A stretch of DNA of 50,844 nt from Curvibacter soli (lineage in GTDB: Bacteria > Pseudomonadota > Gammaproteobacteria > Burkholderiales > Burkholderiaceae_C): the NCBI RefSeq assembly GCF_029211125.1, contig NZ_JARGEN010000019.1, forward strand, positions 1 to 50,844. Reading direction: 5' to 3'. The position numbers and the translations under genes are program-made. Shown piece by piece: positions 1 to 10,145 of the stretch (positions are counted from its first letter, which is position 1; each line of letters opens with the position of its first letter). Under the pieces are notes generated by a model. It searched no databases. It was not told the origin of the DNA and saw only the letters and a list, made by a program, of their open reading frames with translations.

Positions 1-104
1 TTCATCCTCTGATGGCCTCCTGGGCCAGGGACAGGCGTGTCCTGGTGGGCGCTTCTTTCACGCTAAACAGTATTGGGCTCATGCCTGAATTGGAAAAGAC
101 TTGG

Positions 105-1892
105 CTATCGCAATTCGGTTTCCTGCTCACGGCGGCGGCGCAGTTCCACGCATTGCGGGTGCTGGGCCAGCGCGGGCTTTTCACACTCGCGGTAGACGCA
201 GAGGGAGCGCGTGAAGAACCCCTCGCTGGCGCATAGTGGAGCAGGCGCAGCGGGCGGGCGAACCACCTTGACAGGAGCTGGTGCCAAAACCGGTGCTTCG
301 GGCGATGCATCTGCACCGTCCGGTGGCGGCGCGGGCAGGGGTGCCTGGGCTGCGGCGGTCTTGGCGGCGGCATGGCCGCCTGCCGGGGCCGGCTTGCGGG
401 CAGCAGGCGGGGCGGACGCGCCTGCCGCGGGTGCGGGCAGGCTGGCGGCAGACGCCGCCGGTGCGGGTGCCGCGTACTCGGTAATGATGTCGTCGGCAGG
501 CCGTGCCGCCTCGGGCGCCACGCCAGACGGTGCAGATGGGGCGGCCGGTTGCAGCGCCCACCAGGCCAGCGCCACCAGCACCACGGCGGTTGCAGCGGCC
601 CACGCGAGCTTGCGGCGCGGCGACGGCCCGGCGCCGTCGGTGTCAGTTGCGGCAGGTGGCAGTGCCGCATCCGGCAGGGTTGCGAACGGCGGTACGGTGA
701 ACGCCGTGGCGGACACGGGCACGAATGGCGGCACGGGTGACGGGGCGGCGGTGTCGCCCTCCTCTTCGCCCTCTTCGCCCTCTTCCTCCTTGCGCGGCGG
801 CAGCCGGTGCGTGCGCTGCTCCACGGCGGCATCGGCGGTAAGGCCCGCAGGCGCGTCCTGCAGCGCGGGGCCGCCGCCGGCCAGGACTGGCTGCCAGATG
901 CCGCCCAGCTCCGCACGCCAGTCGAACCCGGCCAGCCCAGCGGACGGCGCCGCCAGGTCCATGGCGGCGATGAAATCCTCGATGCGCTGCGGGCGCTCCT
1001 CGGGCCGCACGGCCAGCGCCCGGTCCAGGGCTGCCACGAATGCCGGCGAATAGCGCTGGCCGAACTGCTCATCGAGCACGCGCGCCAACTCGGCCATAGG
1101 CTGCATGCGGTCCTTGAGCACGCGGAAGGTCGAGGGCGGCGGCGGCTCGTTGCTCAGACAGCCGTGCACCACGGCGGCCAGTGCGTACAGGTCGGTCCAT
1201 GCCCCCTGGCGCAGTTCCTCGGTGCCCCCGCCGTACTGCTCGATGGGGGCGTAGTTCACCTTGAGGATGGCCGTATGGCTGCGCGTGCGGTCGCCGATGG
1301 CGCGGCGCGCGGCGCCCAGGTCCAGCAGCACGGGCGCGCCGCTGTCCTGCAAAAAGATGTTGTCGGGCGAGATGTCGCGGTGCAGGGTGTCGCTTTCGTG
1401 CAGCACGCGCAGCGCACCGAGCACCGACCACAGCAGCTTGCGCAGCCAATCCTCCGGCGGGGCTTGGCGCATCTGCGCGCGCGCCTGCTTGAGCGTCATG
1501 CCCTTGTACAGCGGCATGACCATGTACGCGGTGTTGTTGGCCTCCCAGAAGCGGAACACCTTGACCAGCGACGGGTGGTCGAAGCGGGCCAGCAGGCGCG
1601 CCTCGGCCACGAACGAGCGCAGGCCGGCGAGGAAGGTCTGCTCGTCGGCGGACGATCTGATGGAAAGCGACATGCCCGCGGAGCGGCCCACGAGCGCCGA
1701 GGGCATGTATTCCTTGATGGCCACCTCGCGGAACAGTGAATGGTCGAAGGCCCGGTAGACCATGCCGAAGCCGCCCACGCCCAGCAGGCCCTGCACCTCG
1801 AACTCGGCCAGGCGCGTGCCCGGCGGCAGCGCGTCGATGTGGGTGATGTCCCCGGCGCTCGGATGCACGGACGCGGCGGCAGATTTGGACAT
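105..1892 (-). CDS. Membrane-anchored serine/threonine protein kinase
   Basis: This 595-residue protein has an N-terminal Hanks-type kinase domain. The glycine loop GVGGFGMVY lies near residues 38-46 and the ATP-binding lysine is K60 in AIKEYMP. HRDISPDN is the catalytic loop, and DLGAAR takes the place of the usual DFG motif. A second part follows: an acidic linker (EEEGEEGEEEGD), a single membrane span (LAWAAATAVVLVALAWWAL), a long Ala/Pro-rich stretch, and a C-terminal tail with four cysteines. The inferred topology is a cytoplasmic kinase with a periplasmic sensor or anchor tail. Substrates are unknown. It is transcribed divergently from rlmJ, with 185 bp between them. The ATG start fits the kinase-domain boundary. 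The family call is firm; the role is not known. Confidence 0.88.
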   Translation of the reverse strand: MSKSAAASVHPSAGDITHIDALPPGTRLAEFEVQGLLGVGGFGMVYRAFDHSLFREVAIKEYMPSALVGRSAGMSLSIRSSADEQTFLAGLRSFVAEARLLARFDHPSLVKVFRFWEANNTAYMVMPLYKGMTLKQARAQMRQAPPEDWLRKLLWSVLGALRVLHESDTLHRDISPDNIFLQDSGAPVLLDLGAARRAIGDRTRSHTAILKVNYAPIEQYGGGTEELRQGAWTDLYALAAVVHGCLSNEPPPPSTFRVLKDRMQPMAELARVLDEQFGQRYSPAFVAALDRALAVRPEERPQRIEDFIAAMDLAAPSAGLAGFDWRAELGGIWQPVLAGGGPALQDAPAGLTADAAVEQRTHRLPPRKEEEGEEGEEEGDTAAPSPVPPFVPVSATAFTVPPFATLPDAALPPAATDTDGAGPSPRRKLAWAAATAVVLVALAWWALQPAAPSAPSGVAPEAARPADDIITEYAAPAPAASAASLPAPAAGASAPPAARKPAPAGGHAAAKTAAAQAPLPAPPPDGADASPEAPVLAPAPVKVVRPPAAPAPLCASEGFFTRSLCVYRECEKPALAQHPQCVELRRRREQETELR

Positions 1893-2077
1893 GGGATGGT
1901 GGGCGCAATGGACGGGTGTGAATCCGCATCATGGTGGAAATAAGGCCATGTGCGTGCAAGCAAACGCGCGCAAAGCGCCAAAAACCTCACGGCGGATGTC
2001 GCATTCTGTAGCCCAGCGTTGCAGCATGCAACCGCGATGCGCGCGGCCGGCCCCGGCAAGGTGGGTACTATGGGCCC

Positions 2078-2935
2078 ATGTTCAGTTACCGCCACGCCTT
2101 CCATGCCGGAAACCACGCCGATGTGCTCAAGCACACCGTGCTGATCGCCACGCTGCAGCACCTGACCGCCAAGGACACGGCGCTCATGGTGTTCGACACC
2201 CATGCCGGCGCCGGCCTGTACCGCCTAGACGGCGACTACGCCACGACCAGCGGCGAGGCCGCCGATGGCGTTCTGCGGCTGGCCGCGGCCACCGTGCCGC
2301 TGGCGCCCGCGCTGCAGGACTATCTGGACATGGTGCGCGCATTCAATGCCGGCAGCGCGCTGAAGATCTATCCCGGCTCGCCGTTCATCGCCCACCGGCT
2401 GATGCGCGCGCAGGACAAGCTCAAGCTGTTCGAGCTGCACCCGACGGACGCGAAGACGCTGGCGGCCAACATCGCCCAGCTCGACGCGGGGCGGCAGATC
2501 GCGGTGCTGCGCGAGGACGGCTTCGCGGGCGTGAACAAGCTGCTGCCCCCGCCCTCGCGCCGCGCGCTGCTGCTGTGCGACCCGAGCTACGAGCTGAAGG
2601 AGGACTACGCGCGCGCCGCCGCGCTGCTGGCCGACGCGCTCCAGCGCTTCGCCACCGGCACCTACGCCGTGTGGTACCCGATCATCCCGCGCACCGAGGC
2701 GCACGCGCTGCCGCGCCGACTGAAGACCCTGGCCGCCAAGGCCGGCAAGCCGTGGCTGCACGCCGCGCTGACGGTCAAGTCCGGCAAGCAGGCGCATGGC
2801 CTGCCCGCCAGCGGCATGTTCCTGGTCAACCCGCCCTTCACGCTGCGGCCCGCGCTGGCGGCGGCGCTGCCGCAACTGGTGGAGCTGCTGGCGCAGGACC
2901 GCAATGCGGCGTTCACGCTCGAAACCGGCGGCTGA
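2078..2935 (+). CDS. rlmJ: 23S rRNA (adenine(2030)-N6)-methyltransferase RlmJ
   Basis: This 285-residue protein begins MFSYRHAFHAGNHADVLKH, the characteristic RlmJ (YhiR) N-terminus. FDTHAGAG is the SAM-binding motif and DPSYE is the N6-adenine methyltransferase catalytic motif (D/N-P-x-Y/F). The length matches the E. coli enzyme (about 280 residues). It methylates A2030 of 23S rRNA using SAM. The stop codon lies only two bases from the stop of the convergent rlpA-like gene, so there is no room for a dedicated terminator. The start is the first ATG with the family N-terminus. Confidence 0.95.
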   Translation: MFSYRHAFHAGNHADVLKHTVLIATLQHLTAKDTALMVFDTHAGAGLYRLDGDYATTSGEAADGVLRLAAATVPLAPALQDYLDMVRAFNAGSALKIYPGSPFIAHRLMRAQDKLKLFELHPTDAKTLAANIAQLDAGRQIAVLREDGFAGVNKLLPPPSRRALLLCDPSYELKEDYARAAALLADALQRFATGTYAVWYPIIPRTEAHALPRRLKTLAAKAGKPWLHAALTVKSGKQAHGLPASGMFLVNPPFTLRPALAAALPQLVELLAQDRNAAFTLETGG

Positions 2936-2937
2936 GC

Positions 2938-3474
2938 CTACCGCGCCCCACCGCAGGCGTGGCCGGTCTCTCCAGGCAGGAACAGCGCCACCTCCTTGAT
3001 GCCCAGCCCCATCATGCCGATCGCCTCCGCCGCCGCGCGGCTCAGGTCGATGATGCGGCCCGGCACGTGCGGGCCGCGGTCGTTGATGCGCACCGGCACC
3101 TCGCGGCCATTGACCAGGCTGCGCACGCACACCAGCGTGCCGAACGGCAGCGTGCGGTGCGCCGCGGTGTAGGCAGCCATGTCGTAGCGTTCGCCGCTCG
3201 CTGTGCGTCGGCGGTGGAACCGCAGCCCGTACCACGAGGCGCCGCCACGCTCGAAAAAGACGCCGGCATCCCGCGGCGCCGCCGCGCCGGGCATGCCGAA
3301 CAGCGAAAAGCCGTCGTCGTCCATGCCGCTGGCGGCGGGCGGCGCATCCGGGGCGACCGCGCCATCCTCGGCGGGCTGCTGGGCATGGACGCCCAGCGCC
3401 CAGCACAGCGCCCAGGTCGCGCCCAGCCACAACCCCGCTCGGCGGGGCGGGCGGCCTTCAGCCGCGCGCGCCAT
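2938..3474 (-). CDS. RlpA-like septal ring/lytic transglycosylase family protein
   Basis: This 178-residue protein has a signal-peptide-like N-terminus: a basic start, then AGLWLGATWALCWALGVHA. A linker and a double-psi beta-barrel (RlpA-like) domain follow. The barrel has ASWYG, TASGERYDM, AAHRTLPFG and RINDRGP. The Glu, Asp and His of the GERYD...AAH segment correspond to residues essential in Pseudomonas RlpA, which cleaves denuded glycan strands at the septum. It lacks a C-terminal SPOR domain, so targeting to the septum is uncertain. It overlaps the end of metF by 17 bases and is the last gene of the ahcY-tlyA-metF operon. It probably acts in the periplasm. Confidence 0.85.
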   Translation of the reverse strand: MARAAEGRPPRRAGLWLGATWALCWALGVHAQQPAEDGAVAPDAPPAASGMDDDGFSLFGMPGAAAPRDAGVFFERGGASWYGLRFHRRRTASGERYDMAAYTAAHRTLPFGTLVCVRSLVNGREVPVRINDRGPHVPGRIIDLSRAAAEAIGMMGLGIKEVALFLPGETGHACGGAR

Positions 3475-4312
3475 CCTGCCCCAGCCGCTCGCACAGGGCC
3501 AGCGTGGCCGCGCTCTGGTTCATGGTGTAGAAGTGCAGCCCCGGCGCGCCGCCTGCGCGCAGGCGTTCGCACAGCGCTGCCACCACGTCTAGGCCGAAGT
3601 CCTTGATGGACGCCACGTCGTCGCCGAAAGCCTGCAGCCGCAGCCGCAGCCAGCGCGGGATCTCGGCGCCGCAGGCGTCGGAAAACCGCAGCAACTGCGA
3701 CGAACTGGCTATGGGCATGATGCCCGGCACCACCGGCACGTCCACGCCCAGGCGGCGCGCGTCGTCCACGAAGCGGAAGTAGGCGTCGGCGTTGTAGAAG
3801 TACTGGGTGATGGCCGCGTCGGCCCCGGCCTGCACCTTCGCGGCGAAGGCCTGCAGGTCGGCCTGCGGGCTGCGGGCCTGCGGATGCACCTCGGGGTAGG
3901 CCGCCACCTCGATGTGGAATGCGCGGCCCGTCTCCGCGCGGATGAAGGCCACGAGGTCGCTCGCGAACTGGAACTCGCCGCCGCTGCCGTAGCCGCTGGG
4001 CAGGTCGCCGCGCAACGCCACCAGGCGCTTGACGCCCATGGCCCGCAGTTGCGCGAGCTGGGCGCGCACCGTGTCGCGCGTGGCACCGACGCATGAGAAA
4101 TGGCTGGCCGCGTCCACTCCCTCGGCCAGGATCTCGGCCACGGTGTCGAACGTGCCCTGCTGGGTGGAGCCGCCCGCGCCGTAGGTGACCGAGCAGAACT
4201 GCGGCGCCAGCGCGTAGAGCCGCTGGCGCGCGGCGCGCAGCTTGACCGCGCCCTCCGGCGTCTTGGGCGGGAAGAATTCGAAGCTGATGGGAAAGGCTGC
4301 CGCTGCCGTCAT
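3458..4312 (-). CDS. metF: 5,10-methylenetetrahydrofolate reductase MetF
   Basis: The protein is 284 residues when started at MTAAAAF. FEFFPPKT, the YGAGGST segment, ALRGDLP and a triose-phosphate-isomerase-barrel length are typical of FAD-dependent MetF. The enzyme reduces methylene-THF to methyl-THF, the methyl donor for methionine synthesis. The start was chosen because the ATG at 4312 overlaps the tlyA stop as ATGA and has an AAGGAAG ribosome site, whereas an upstream extension would run inside tlyA. Its place downstream of ahcY, under an SAH riboswitch, puts both halves of the methyl cycle under one control. Confidence 0.95.
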   Translation of the reverse strand: MTAAAAFPISFEFFPPKTPEGAVKLRAARQRLYALAPQFCSVTYGAGGSTQQGTFDTVAEILAEGVDAASHFSCVGATRDTVRAQLAQLRAMGVKRLVALRGDLPSGYGSGGEFQFASDLVAFIRAETGRAFHIEVAAYPEVHPQARSPQADLQAFAAKVQAGADAAITQYFYNADAYFRFVDDARRLGVDVPVVPGIMPIASSSQLLRFSDACGAEIPRWLRLRLQAFGDDVASIKDFGLDVVAALCERLRAGGAPGLHFYTMNQSAATLALCERLGQDGARG

Positions 4313-5097
4313 GGCGTCTTCCTTCTTGCATGGACAAAAAACTCGCGGTTGCCGTCGCCGCCCGCGATGGGGCTGGGCAGCCATTGCCGCACCGCCAGGC
4401 CGCAGTCCGCGCAGGCGGCGCGGATGCGCTGCTCGACCATGGCATGGAGGCCGGTGTCGCGCACGATGCCGCCCTTGCCGATCTGGCCGGGCTGCAGCTC
4501 GAACTGGGGCTTGACCAGCAGCAGCAGGTCGCCATCCGCCGCCAGCAGCGGCGCCAGGGCCGGCAGCACCAGCGTCAGCGAGATGAACGACACATCGCCC
4601 ACGACCAGACCGAAATTTGCATCAAATCGGCCTCCAGCGCCCGAATTACCTGCGGTGGCAGCTATCAAAACAGAAGCATCCAGGCTGCGTGCGTTGATGC
4701 CCTCCAGGCACAGCACGCGTGCGTCGGCGCGCAGGCGCGGGTGCAACTGGCCGTGGCCCACGTCCACGCCCAGCACCTGCGCCGCGCCGTGCCGCAGCAG
4801 GCAGTCGGTGAAGCCCCCGGTGGACTGGCCCACGTCGAGGCAGCGCCGCCCCTGCGCGCTGACGCCGGTGGCGCGCAGCGCGCCTTCGAGCTTGAGGCCG
4901 CCGCGCGAGACGTAGCGCGCCTCGGCGGCATCCAGCAGATCCAGCGCGGCATCGGCGGGCAGTTCGTCGCCGTTCTTGGCCACGGCCTGCCACGCGCCGG
5001 CGCCGGCGCGCCACTGCACGCCGGCGGCGATGAGCCGCGCGGCCTGCGCGCGCGAGGCGGCCATGCCGCGCGCGACCAGGAGCTGGTCGGCCCGCAT
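4309..5097 (-). CDS. tlyA: TlyA-family rRNA 2'-O-methyltransferase/hemolysin-like protein
   Basis: This 262-residue protein has an N-terminal S4 RNA-binding domain (about residues 1-60; MRADQLLVARGMAASRAQAA) and an FtsJ-type Rossmann methyltransferase. RCLDVGQSTGGFTD is the SAM motif, and GDVSFISL and LVKPQFE are family signatures. TlyA proteins modify 16S/23S rRNA 2'-hydroxyls; a hemolysin role is historical. It starts 4 bases after the ahcY stop and ends in an ATGA overlap with metF, so it consumes SAM from inside a SAM-recycling operon. Residues about 140-162 (from DASVLIAATAG to FDANF) are encoded by a copy of the dispersed 65-bp repeat and make the loop before GDVSF longer than I recall for the family. 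Confidence 0.92.
   Translation of the reverse strand: MRADQLLVARGMAASRAQAARLIAAGVQWRAGAGAWQAVAKNGDELPADAALDLLDAAEARYVSRGGLKLEGALRATGVSAQGRRCLDVGQSTGGFTDCLLRHGAAQVLGVDVGHGQLHPRLRADARVLCLEGINARSLDASVLIAATAGNSGAGGRFDANFGLVVGDVSFISLTLVLPALAPLLAADGDLLLLVKPQFELQPGQIGKGGIVRDTGLHAMVEQRIRAACADCGLAVRQWLPSPIAGGDGNREFFVHARRKTP
4613..4680 (+). repeat. Dispersed coding-sequence-embedded 65-bp element, copy 1 (in tlyA)
   Basis: This AT-rich island carries the shared core GGCCTCCAGCGCCCG, then CTGCGGTGGCAGCTATCA. It matches six other places in the window. It is written here in the plus orientation; relative to the minus-strand tlyA it reads the other way and encodes a peptide starting DASVLIAATAG. The frame stays open. 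Confidence 0.75.
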
Positions 5098-5101
5098 GGG
5101 C

Positions 5102-6532
<1,431 letters not shown>

Positions 6533-6601
6533 GGTGGCTCCTGTTTGCTGCGAAACGGCGGGCACCACGGTTCGGGCGGACACACTCACGCCACGAAACT
6601 C

Positions 6602-6678
6602 GTGGGTGAGCGCGGTTGGGGAACATCGTCTTCGAGCCTGGCCCGCATGCGGTGGGCGGGTCGCAGCGCTCCTCGAAG
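6602..6678 (-). promoter_or_regulatory. SAH riboswitch upstream of ahcY
   Basis: On the minus strand the leader shows the SAH-riboswitch layout. P1 is CTTCGAG (6672-6678) pairing perfectly with CTCGAAG (6630-6636). Immediately after the 5' P1 strand comes GAGCGC (6666-6671), which can pair with the 3' GCGCTC (6608-6613) as the family pseudoknot. The conserved runs GAGGAGCGCTGCGAC and CCAGGCTCGA match the consensus as I know it. An inner CCCGC/GCGGG stem is also present. The element ends about 70 bases before the ahcY ATG. The known class turns expression on when SAH rises. Confidence 0.9.
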
Positions 6679-6688
6679 ATCGCGGCGG

Positions 6689-6694
6689 ATTGTA
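6689..6694 (-). promoter_or_regulatory. Candidate -10 box for the ahcY operon
   Basis: TACAAT on the minus strand lies just upstream of the riboswitch P1, at a fitting distance for a transcript that begins with the aptamer. No good -35 box is seen. A small CCGGG-N5-CCCGG hairpin (6698-6712) sits between this box and the stop of the upstream PilZ-like gene and may act as its weak terminator. Confidence 0.4.
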
Positions 6695-6712
6695 AACCGG
6701 GGTTGTCCCGGC

Positions 6713-8167
6713 CTATTCGTCCTTCGAGCCCCCGGCCTGGTAGGCCATCACTTGGTAGAGCGCGGACTGAAAGACCAGCTTGATCGCCTGGATGCGCGTC
6801 ACCTCTCCCCCATCGTCGAGGTGGAATTCGCGAAACGGATGGAAATGGTGGCCGGAGATCACCACCGTGGAATGGCCTTGCAGCCGCAAGGCATGCTGGT
6901 AGGGCTCCATCTGGGCCATGACGGGCGCAATCATCACGGCATGGGGCATGCCGCCGACATGCTCGATGCCGCACAGCGTGGTCAGCGATTCGGCCTGGAA
7001 ACCCACCCAGCGGATCATGCCGGTCTGCCATGGCTTGCCCAGGCGCCGGTACGCCACGATTTCGCCTGGAATCAGGTGCTGGCTGTCCGACTCGCCCTGC
7101 AGCAGCATGCCGGAATCGCTGGTGTTGAGCACGTCGAATACGGTGCCCGCCTGCGCGCCGTCGCCCTGCTGGGCGATATCCCAGCAAACGGCCATGGAAC
7201 TGACCATTTCGACCCGCTCCCCGTCCGCGCGGCTGCGGCGCTCATGGCGGCGCTGGGCGGGATACTGCCATTCCCGGCGCACGCGCTCATACACCTGCCG
7301 CTGCCGCCGCGACAGCGGTACGGCGCCGGCGCGCGGTTCATCCATTCGGCGCTGCAGCACTTCCACCGCCTCCTTGACGTCCACGACGTAGCGGGAACCA
7401 CCTTCCGCCGGCGCAGGAGGCAGGCCGAATGCCGGCGGCTCGTCCTCGTCTAGCCGGAAGAGGAATGCCGCCTTGTCCTCCGCCATGCGGTGCGCCGCCA
7501 CGATTCCGGTATGGGGGGCAGCCTCCGCCACGAGATCGATCAGGGTGCCGATCTGGTACGGCTCGTACCGGTTGGCCCCCGTCATGCTCATCAGCAGGAT
7601 GCGGATGTAGGTTTCCTCCATGCTGGGTTCCGCAGGCCCGTGCGACTTGGATTCCCAGCCCTGCTCCACCGCGTGGGCGAAGAATTGATGGCACTCGGCC
7701 CAGAAGCGCGCCGGCAGCGCCGTGTAGGTGTGCGCATACACGCAGGCAAGCTCCCACCCCGTGAGCAGCGCAAGCGACAAAGCCTCCACCGCCGGACGCT
7801 GGCGCGCGAACAGCCCCTTGGTCAGGCTGCCCTGCGCCGCAGCCTGCTTGAACGCCTGGTGCATGGCGCGCGCGAGCTGCTGCGCCAGCCGCACCGCCGT
7901 GCGGGACTGTTCAGCGCTCGCGCCGTCGCTTCCGTGGACCCGGGCCAGCAACTGCGGCAGCAGATCCGCCACGCGCCCATGGTGTTGCCGCAGCAGTTGG
8001 AGGCGTTCATCGAGCTTTCCGCCGGCGGCATCGGGCGCACATACTGCGGCCAGCAGATCCAGCCCCTTGGCCAGCACAGGATCCTGCCGCAACTCCACCA
8101 GCGCGCCCGCCGCATCCGATGCGAGCAAACTGGGCGCATATACGGACAATTCTTGTGGAAATGTCAA
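6713..8167 (-). CDS. PilZ-like (putative c-di-GMP-binding) protein, paralog A
   Basis: This protein of about 484 residues has no confident family assignment. The C-terminal third has RRHER (R-x3-R) followed about 45 residues later by NTSDSG, which fits the [D/N]-x-S-x2-G part of PilZ. A beta-rich stretch follows (IRWVGFQAESL, HFHPFREF). The N-terminal two thirds look helical, with no membrane span. It aligns over its whole length with the next gene upstream, so the two are a tandem duplication. I place the start at a TTG (8167), 7 bases after AAGGA, because upstream in-frame codons are low-complexity and the paralog starts at the same point. c-di-GMP binding is inference from two short motifs. 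Confidence 0.7.
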   Translation of the reverse strand: MTFPQELSVYAPSLLASDAAGALVELRQDPVLAKGLDLLAAVCAPDAAGGKLDERLQLLRQHHGRVADLLPQLLARVHGSDGASAEQSRTAVRLAQQLARAMHQAFKQAAAQGSLTKGLFARQRPAVEALSLALLTGWELACVYAHTYTALPARFWAECHQFFAHAVEQGWESKSHGPAEPSMEETYIRILLMSMTGANRYEPYQIGTLIDLVAEAAPHTGIVAAHRMAEDKAAFLFRLDEDEPPAFGLPPAPAEGGSRYVVDVKEAVEVLQRRMDEPRAGAVPLSRRQRQVYERVRREWQYPAQRRHERRSRADGERVEMVSSMAVCWDIAQQGDGAQAGTVFDVLNTSDSGMLLQGESDSQHLIPGEIVAYRRLGKPWQTGMIRWVGFQAESLTTLCGIEHVGGMPHAVMIAPVMAQMEPYQHALRLQGHSTVVISGHHFHPFREFHLDDGGEVTRIQAIKLVFQSALYQVMAYQAGGSKDE

Positions 8168-8326
8168 AATAACATCCTTGTTCCGGCAAGAGCATCGGCA
8201 TCGGCGGCGCCGCTGGCACGGCAAACCGGCCGTCCATCCCGTGCGAGATGCCGCCGTCCGAGGAAGGCGACCATTTGCGGCTAAAACAGAAATGGCGGGC
8301 ACGACGGATGCGCGCCCGCGGCCAGA

Positions 8327-9871
8327 TCAACCCTCGGCCGGACCCACCACCTGGTACTCCATGGCTTGGTACTGGATCGATTGCAGCACCAGCCGCACCG
8401 CCCGGATGCGCACCAGTGCCTGGGCGTCGCCCATCAGGAATTCGCGGAACGGATGAAAGTAGCGCCCCTCGACGACGATGACATTGCGCCCATTGATGCG
8501 TAGCGCCTGCTGATAGTCGCCCAGGCTCCCGGCCGTGACGGGGGCCACCATGACCGCCTCCAGCGAGCCCCCGAGGTATTCGATGCCGCACTGCGTCAGC
8601 ATCGATTCGAGCCGGAAGTTGACCCAGCGGATGAGGCCGAGCCGCCACGACCTGCCGGGCCGCCGGTAGACCGCGACTTCGCCCGCGCCCAGCGGCTGGC
8701 TGCCCGGGTCGCCCTGCAGCAGCAGGCCGGAATGGCTGATGTTGGCGACGCTGAGCATCGCCGCCCGCGTGGGCAGTTCCGCCGGGGAGGCGCTCTCGGC
8801 GGCGGGCGCGTCCCGCGGCTCCGGCGCGAAGCGCTGCGCCCATGCGCCGGCATGCGCGCGCTCGCTGTCCACGACGGCCCAGCAGGCGGCGAGGGCACTG
8901 ATCAACTCCACCCGGTCGTCGCCCGCGCGTCGCCTGCGCGTGTGCCGGCGCTGGGCAGGCCGGGTCCACTCCTGCTGCAGCCGCTGGTAGAGCTGCAGCC
9001 GGCGCGGGGACGACACGGCGGCGTTCTGCTGCGCGTCGATGCGGCGCTGCAACTCCGCCTCCACGCGGCGCGTATCCACCGCCAGGTAGGGATGCTCGCC
9101 GCCCGCATGCGGCAGCGGGGCCGTGAACAGCGGCGGGCGGTCACTGTGCTCCTGGCAGACGAAGGCGCCCTGGGGGGCGGTGCGCGGCCCCAGCCAGCCA
9201 ACGCCAAGTTGCGGGGCGGATTCCTCGATCAGCTCGATGAGCATGCCCAGTTGGTCCGCCTCGTAGCGGTTGCTGCCCGTCATGCCGAGCAGCAGGATGC
9301 GGCGGTAGCTTTCGCCCAATGGCGTCGGCACATCCGCGCCGGGCGCCTTGTCGTCCCACCCTTGTCCCGCGGCATAGACGAACAGCCGGTGGCAATCGCT
9401 CCAGAAACCGGGCGGCAGGGCCGTGTAGGCGCGGGCATGCAGCACGGCCAGTTGCCAGCCGCTCCACATGGCGAGCGCGAAGGCCTCGATCGTGGGCCGG
9501 TGGCGCGCGAACAGGCCCTTGGCCGCGCTCCCGTCGACCGCCGCGCGCTTGAAACCCTGGTGCGCGGCCTGCAGCATCTGTTGCGCCAGCCGCAGGGTCC
9601 AGCGCGCTTGCCGCGGGCTGGACAATTGCGCATCGTCGGCGCGCGCGCGCAAGCGCGGCGCCAACTCCAGCGCCGCGTCGAGGTGCGCGCGCAGGCGCGG
9701 CAGCCGCTCCGGCAGCGGCCCCCCGGATTCATCCGCCCGCGCCAGTGCCGCGAGCAGTTGCAGGCCGCTGGCCACAGCGGGGTCTTGCTGCAGGGCCTTC
9801 AGCTCTTCCCCCAGGTCCTCTGGCAGCAGGCTGGAAAGACGCGACGAAGTGGGAGAGGAAAGGCTCAGCAT
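8327..9871 (-). CDS. PilZ-like (putative c-di-GMP-binding) protein, paralog B
   Basis: This protein of about 514 residues is the paralog of the gene just downstream (6713-8167). Shared blocks include KGLFARHRPTIEAFALA, LLGMTGSNRYEADQLGML, VAVYRRPGRSWRLGLIRWV and YFHPFREFLM. It keeps the PilZ-type pair RRHTR and NISHSG, here with a longer Ala-rich insert between them (about residues 345-375). The start is taken at the ATG at 9871, where homology begins; it has no strong ribosome site. It is divergent from prfC with a 274-bp gap. The duplication is seen directly; the function is inferred only. Both paralogs could answer the same second messenger that the GGDEF gene at 40523-41284 would make. 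Confidence 0.7.
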   Translation of the reverse strand: MLSLSSPTSSRLSSLLPEDLGEELKALQQDPAVASGLQLLAALARADESGGPLPERLPRLRAHLDAALELAPRLRARADDAQLSSPRQARWTLRLAQQMLQAAHQGFKRAAVDGSAAKGLFARHRPTIEAFALAMWSGWQLAVLHARAYTALPPGFWSDCHRLFVYAAGQGWDDKAPGADVPTPLGESYRRILLLGMTGSNRYEADQLGMLIELIEESAPQLGVGWLGPRTAPQGAFVCQEHSDRPPLFTAPLPHAGGEHPYLAVDTRRVEAELQRRIDAQQNAAVSSPRRLQLYQRLQQEWTRPAQRRHTRRRRAGDDRVELISALAACWAVVDSERAHAGAWAQRFAPEPRDAPAAESASPAELPTRAAMLSVANISHSGLLLQGDPGSQPLGAGEVAVYRRPGRSWRLGLIRWVNFRLESMLTQCGIEYLGGSLEAVMVAPVTAGSLGDYQQALRINGRNVIVVEGRYFHPFREFLMGDAQALVRIRAVRLVLQSIQYQAMEYQVVGPAEG

Positions 9872-10145
9872 GGCAGTCCGCAAGAGGGGGTGGCGCCGAA
9901 CCGGGGCCGACGCCGTGTTCCGTTTATAGCTCGTGCCCGGCCCGCGGCCCACCGCGCCATGCGCGCTGCGCGCGCTCTTGCCCGGGCCGCCTGTGGACTG
10001 CAGTCACCTAAAATCGGCGATTCCGCCCCGCGCCCGCGTCCACCTTCCTCTGCAGGGCGACACTGCGCCCCTGCTTCTTTAGGCATGCGTGGACACATCC
10101 TCCAGGCACGCCCGCAGCGGCCCCGACATCGACAGGATTTTTCTC

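Noticed and set aside
1-104. Possible start of another minus-strand gene at base 5 (ATG after an AGAGG), downstream of the kinase.
   Set aside because: Only the first codon would lie in the window, so nothing can be assessed.
762-795. Run of 9-base tandem repeats (CTCTTCGCC) in the kinase gene.
   Set aside because: It encodes the acidic EEGEE linker; ordinary low-complexity linker coding, with no sign of phase variation because the frame is intact.
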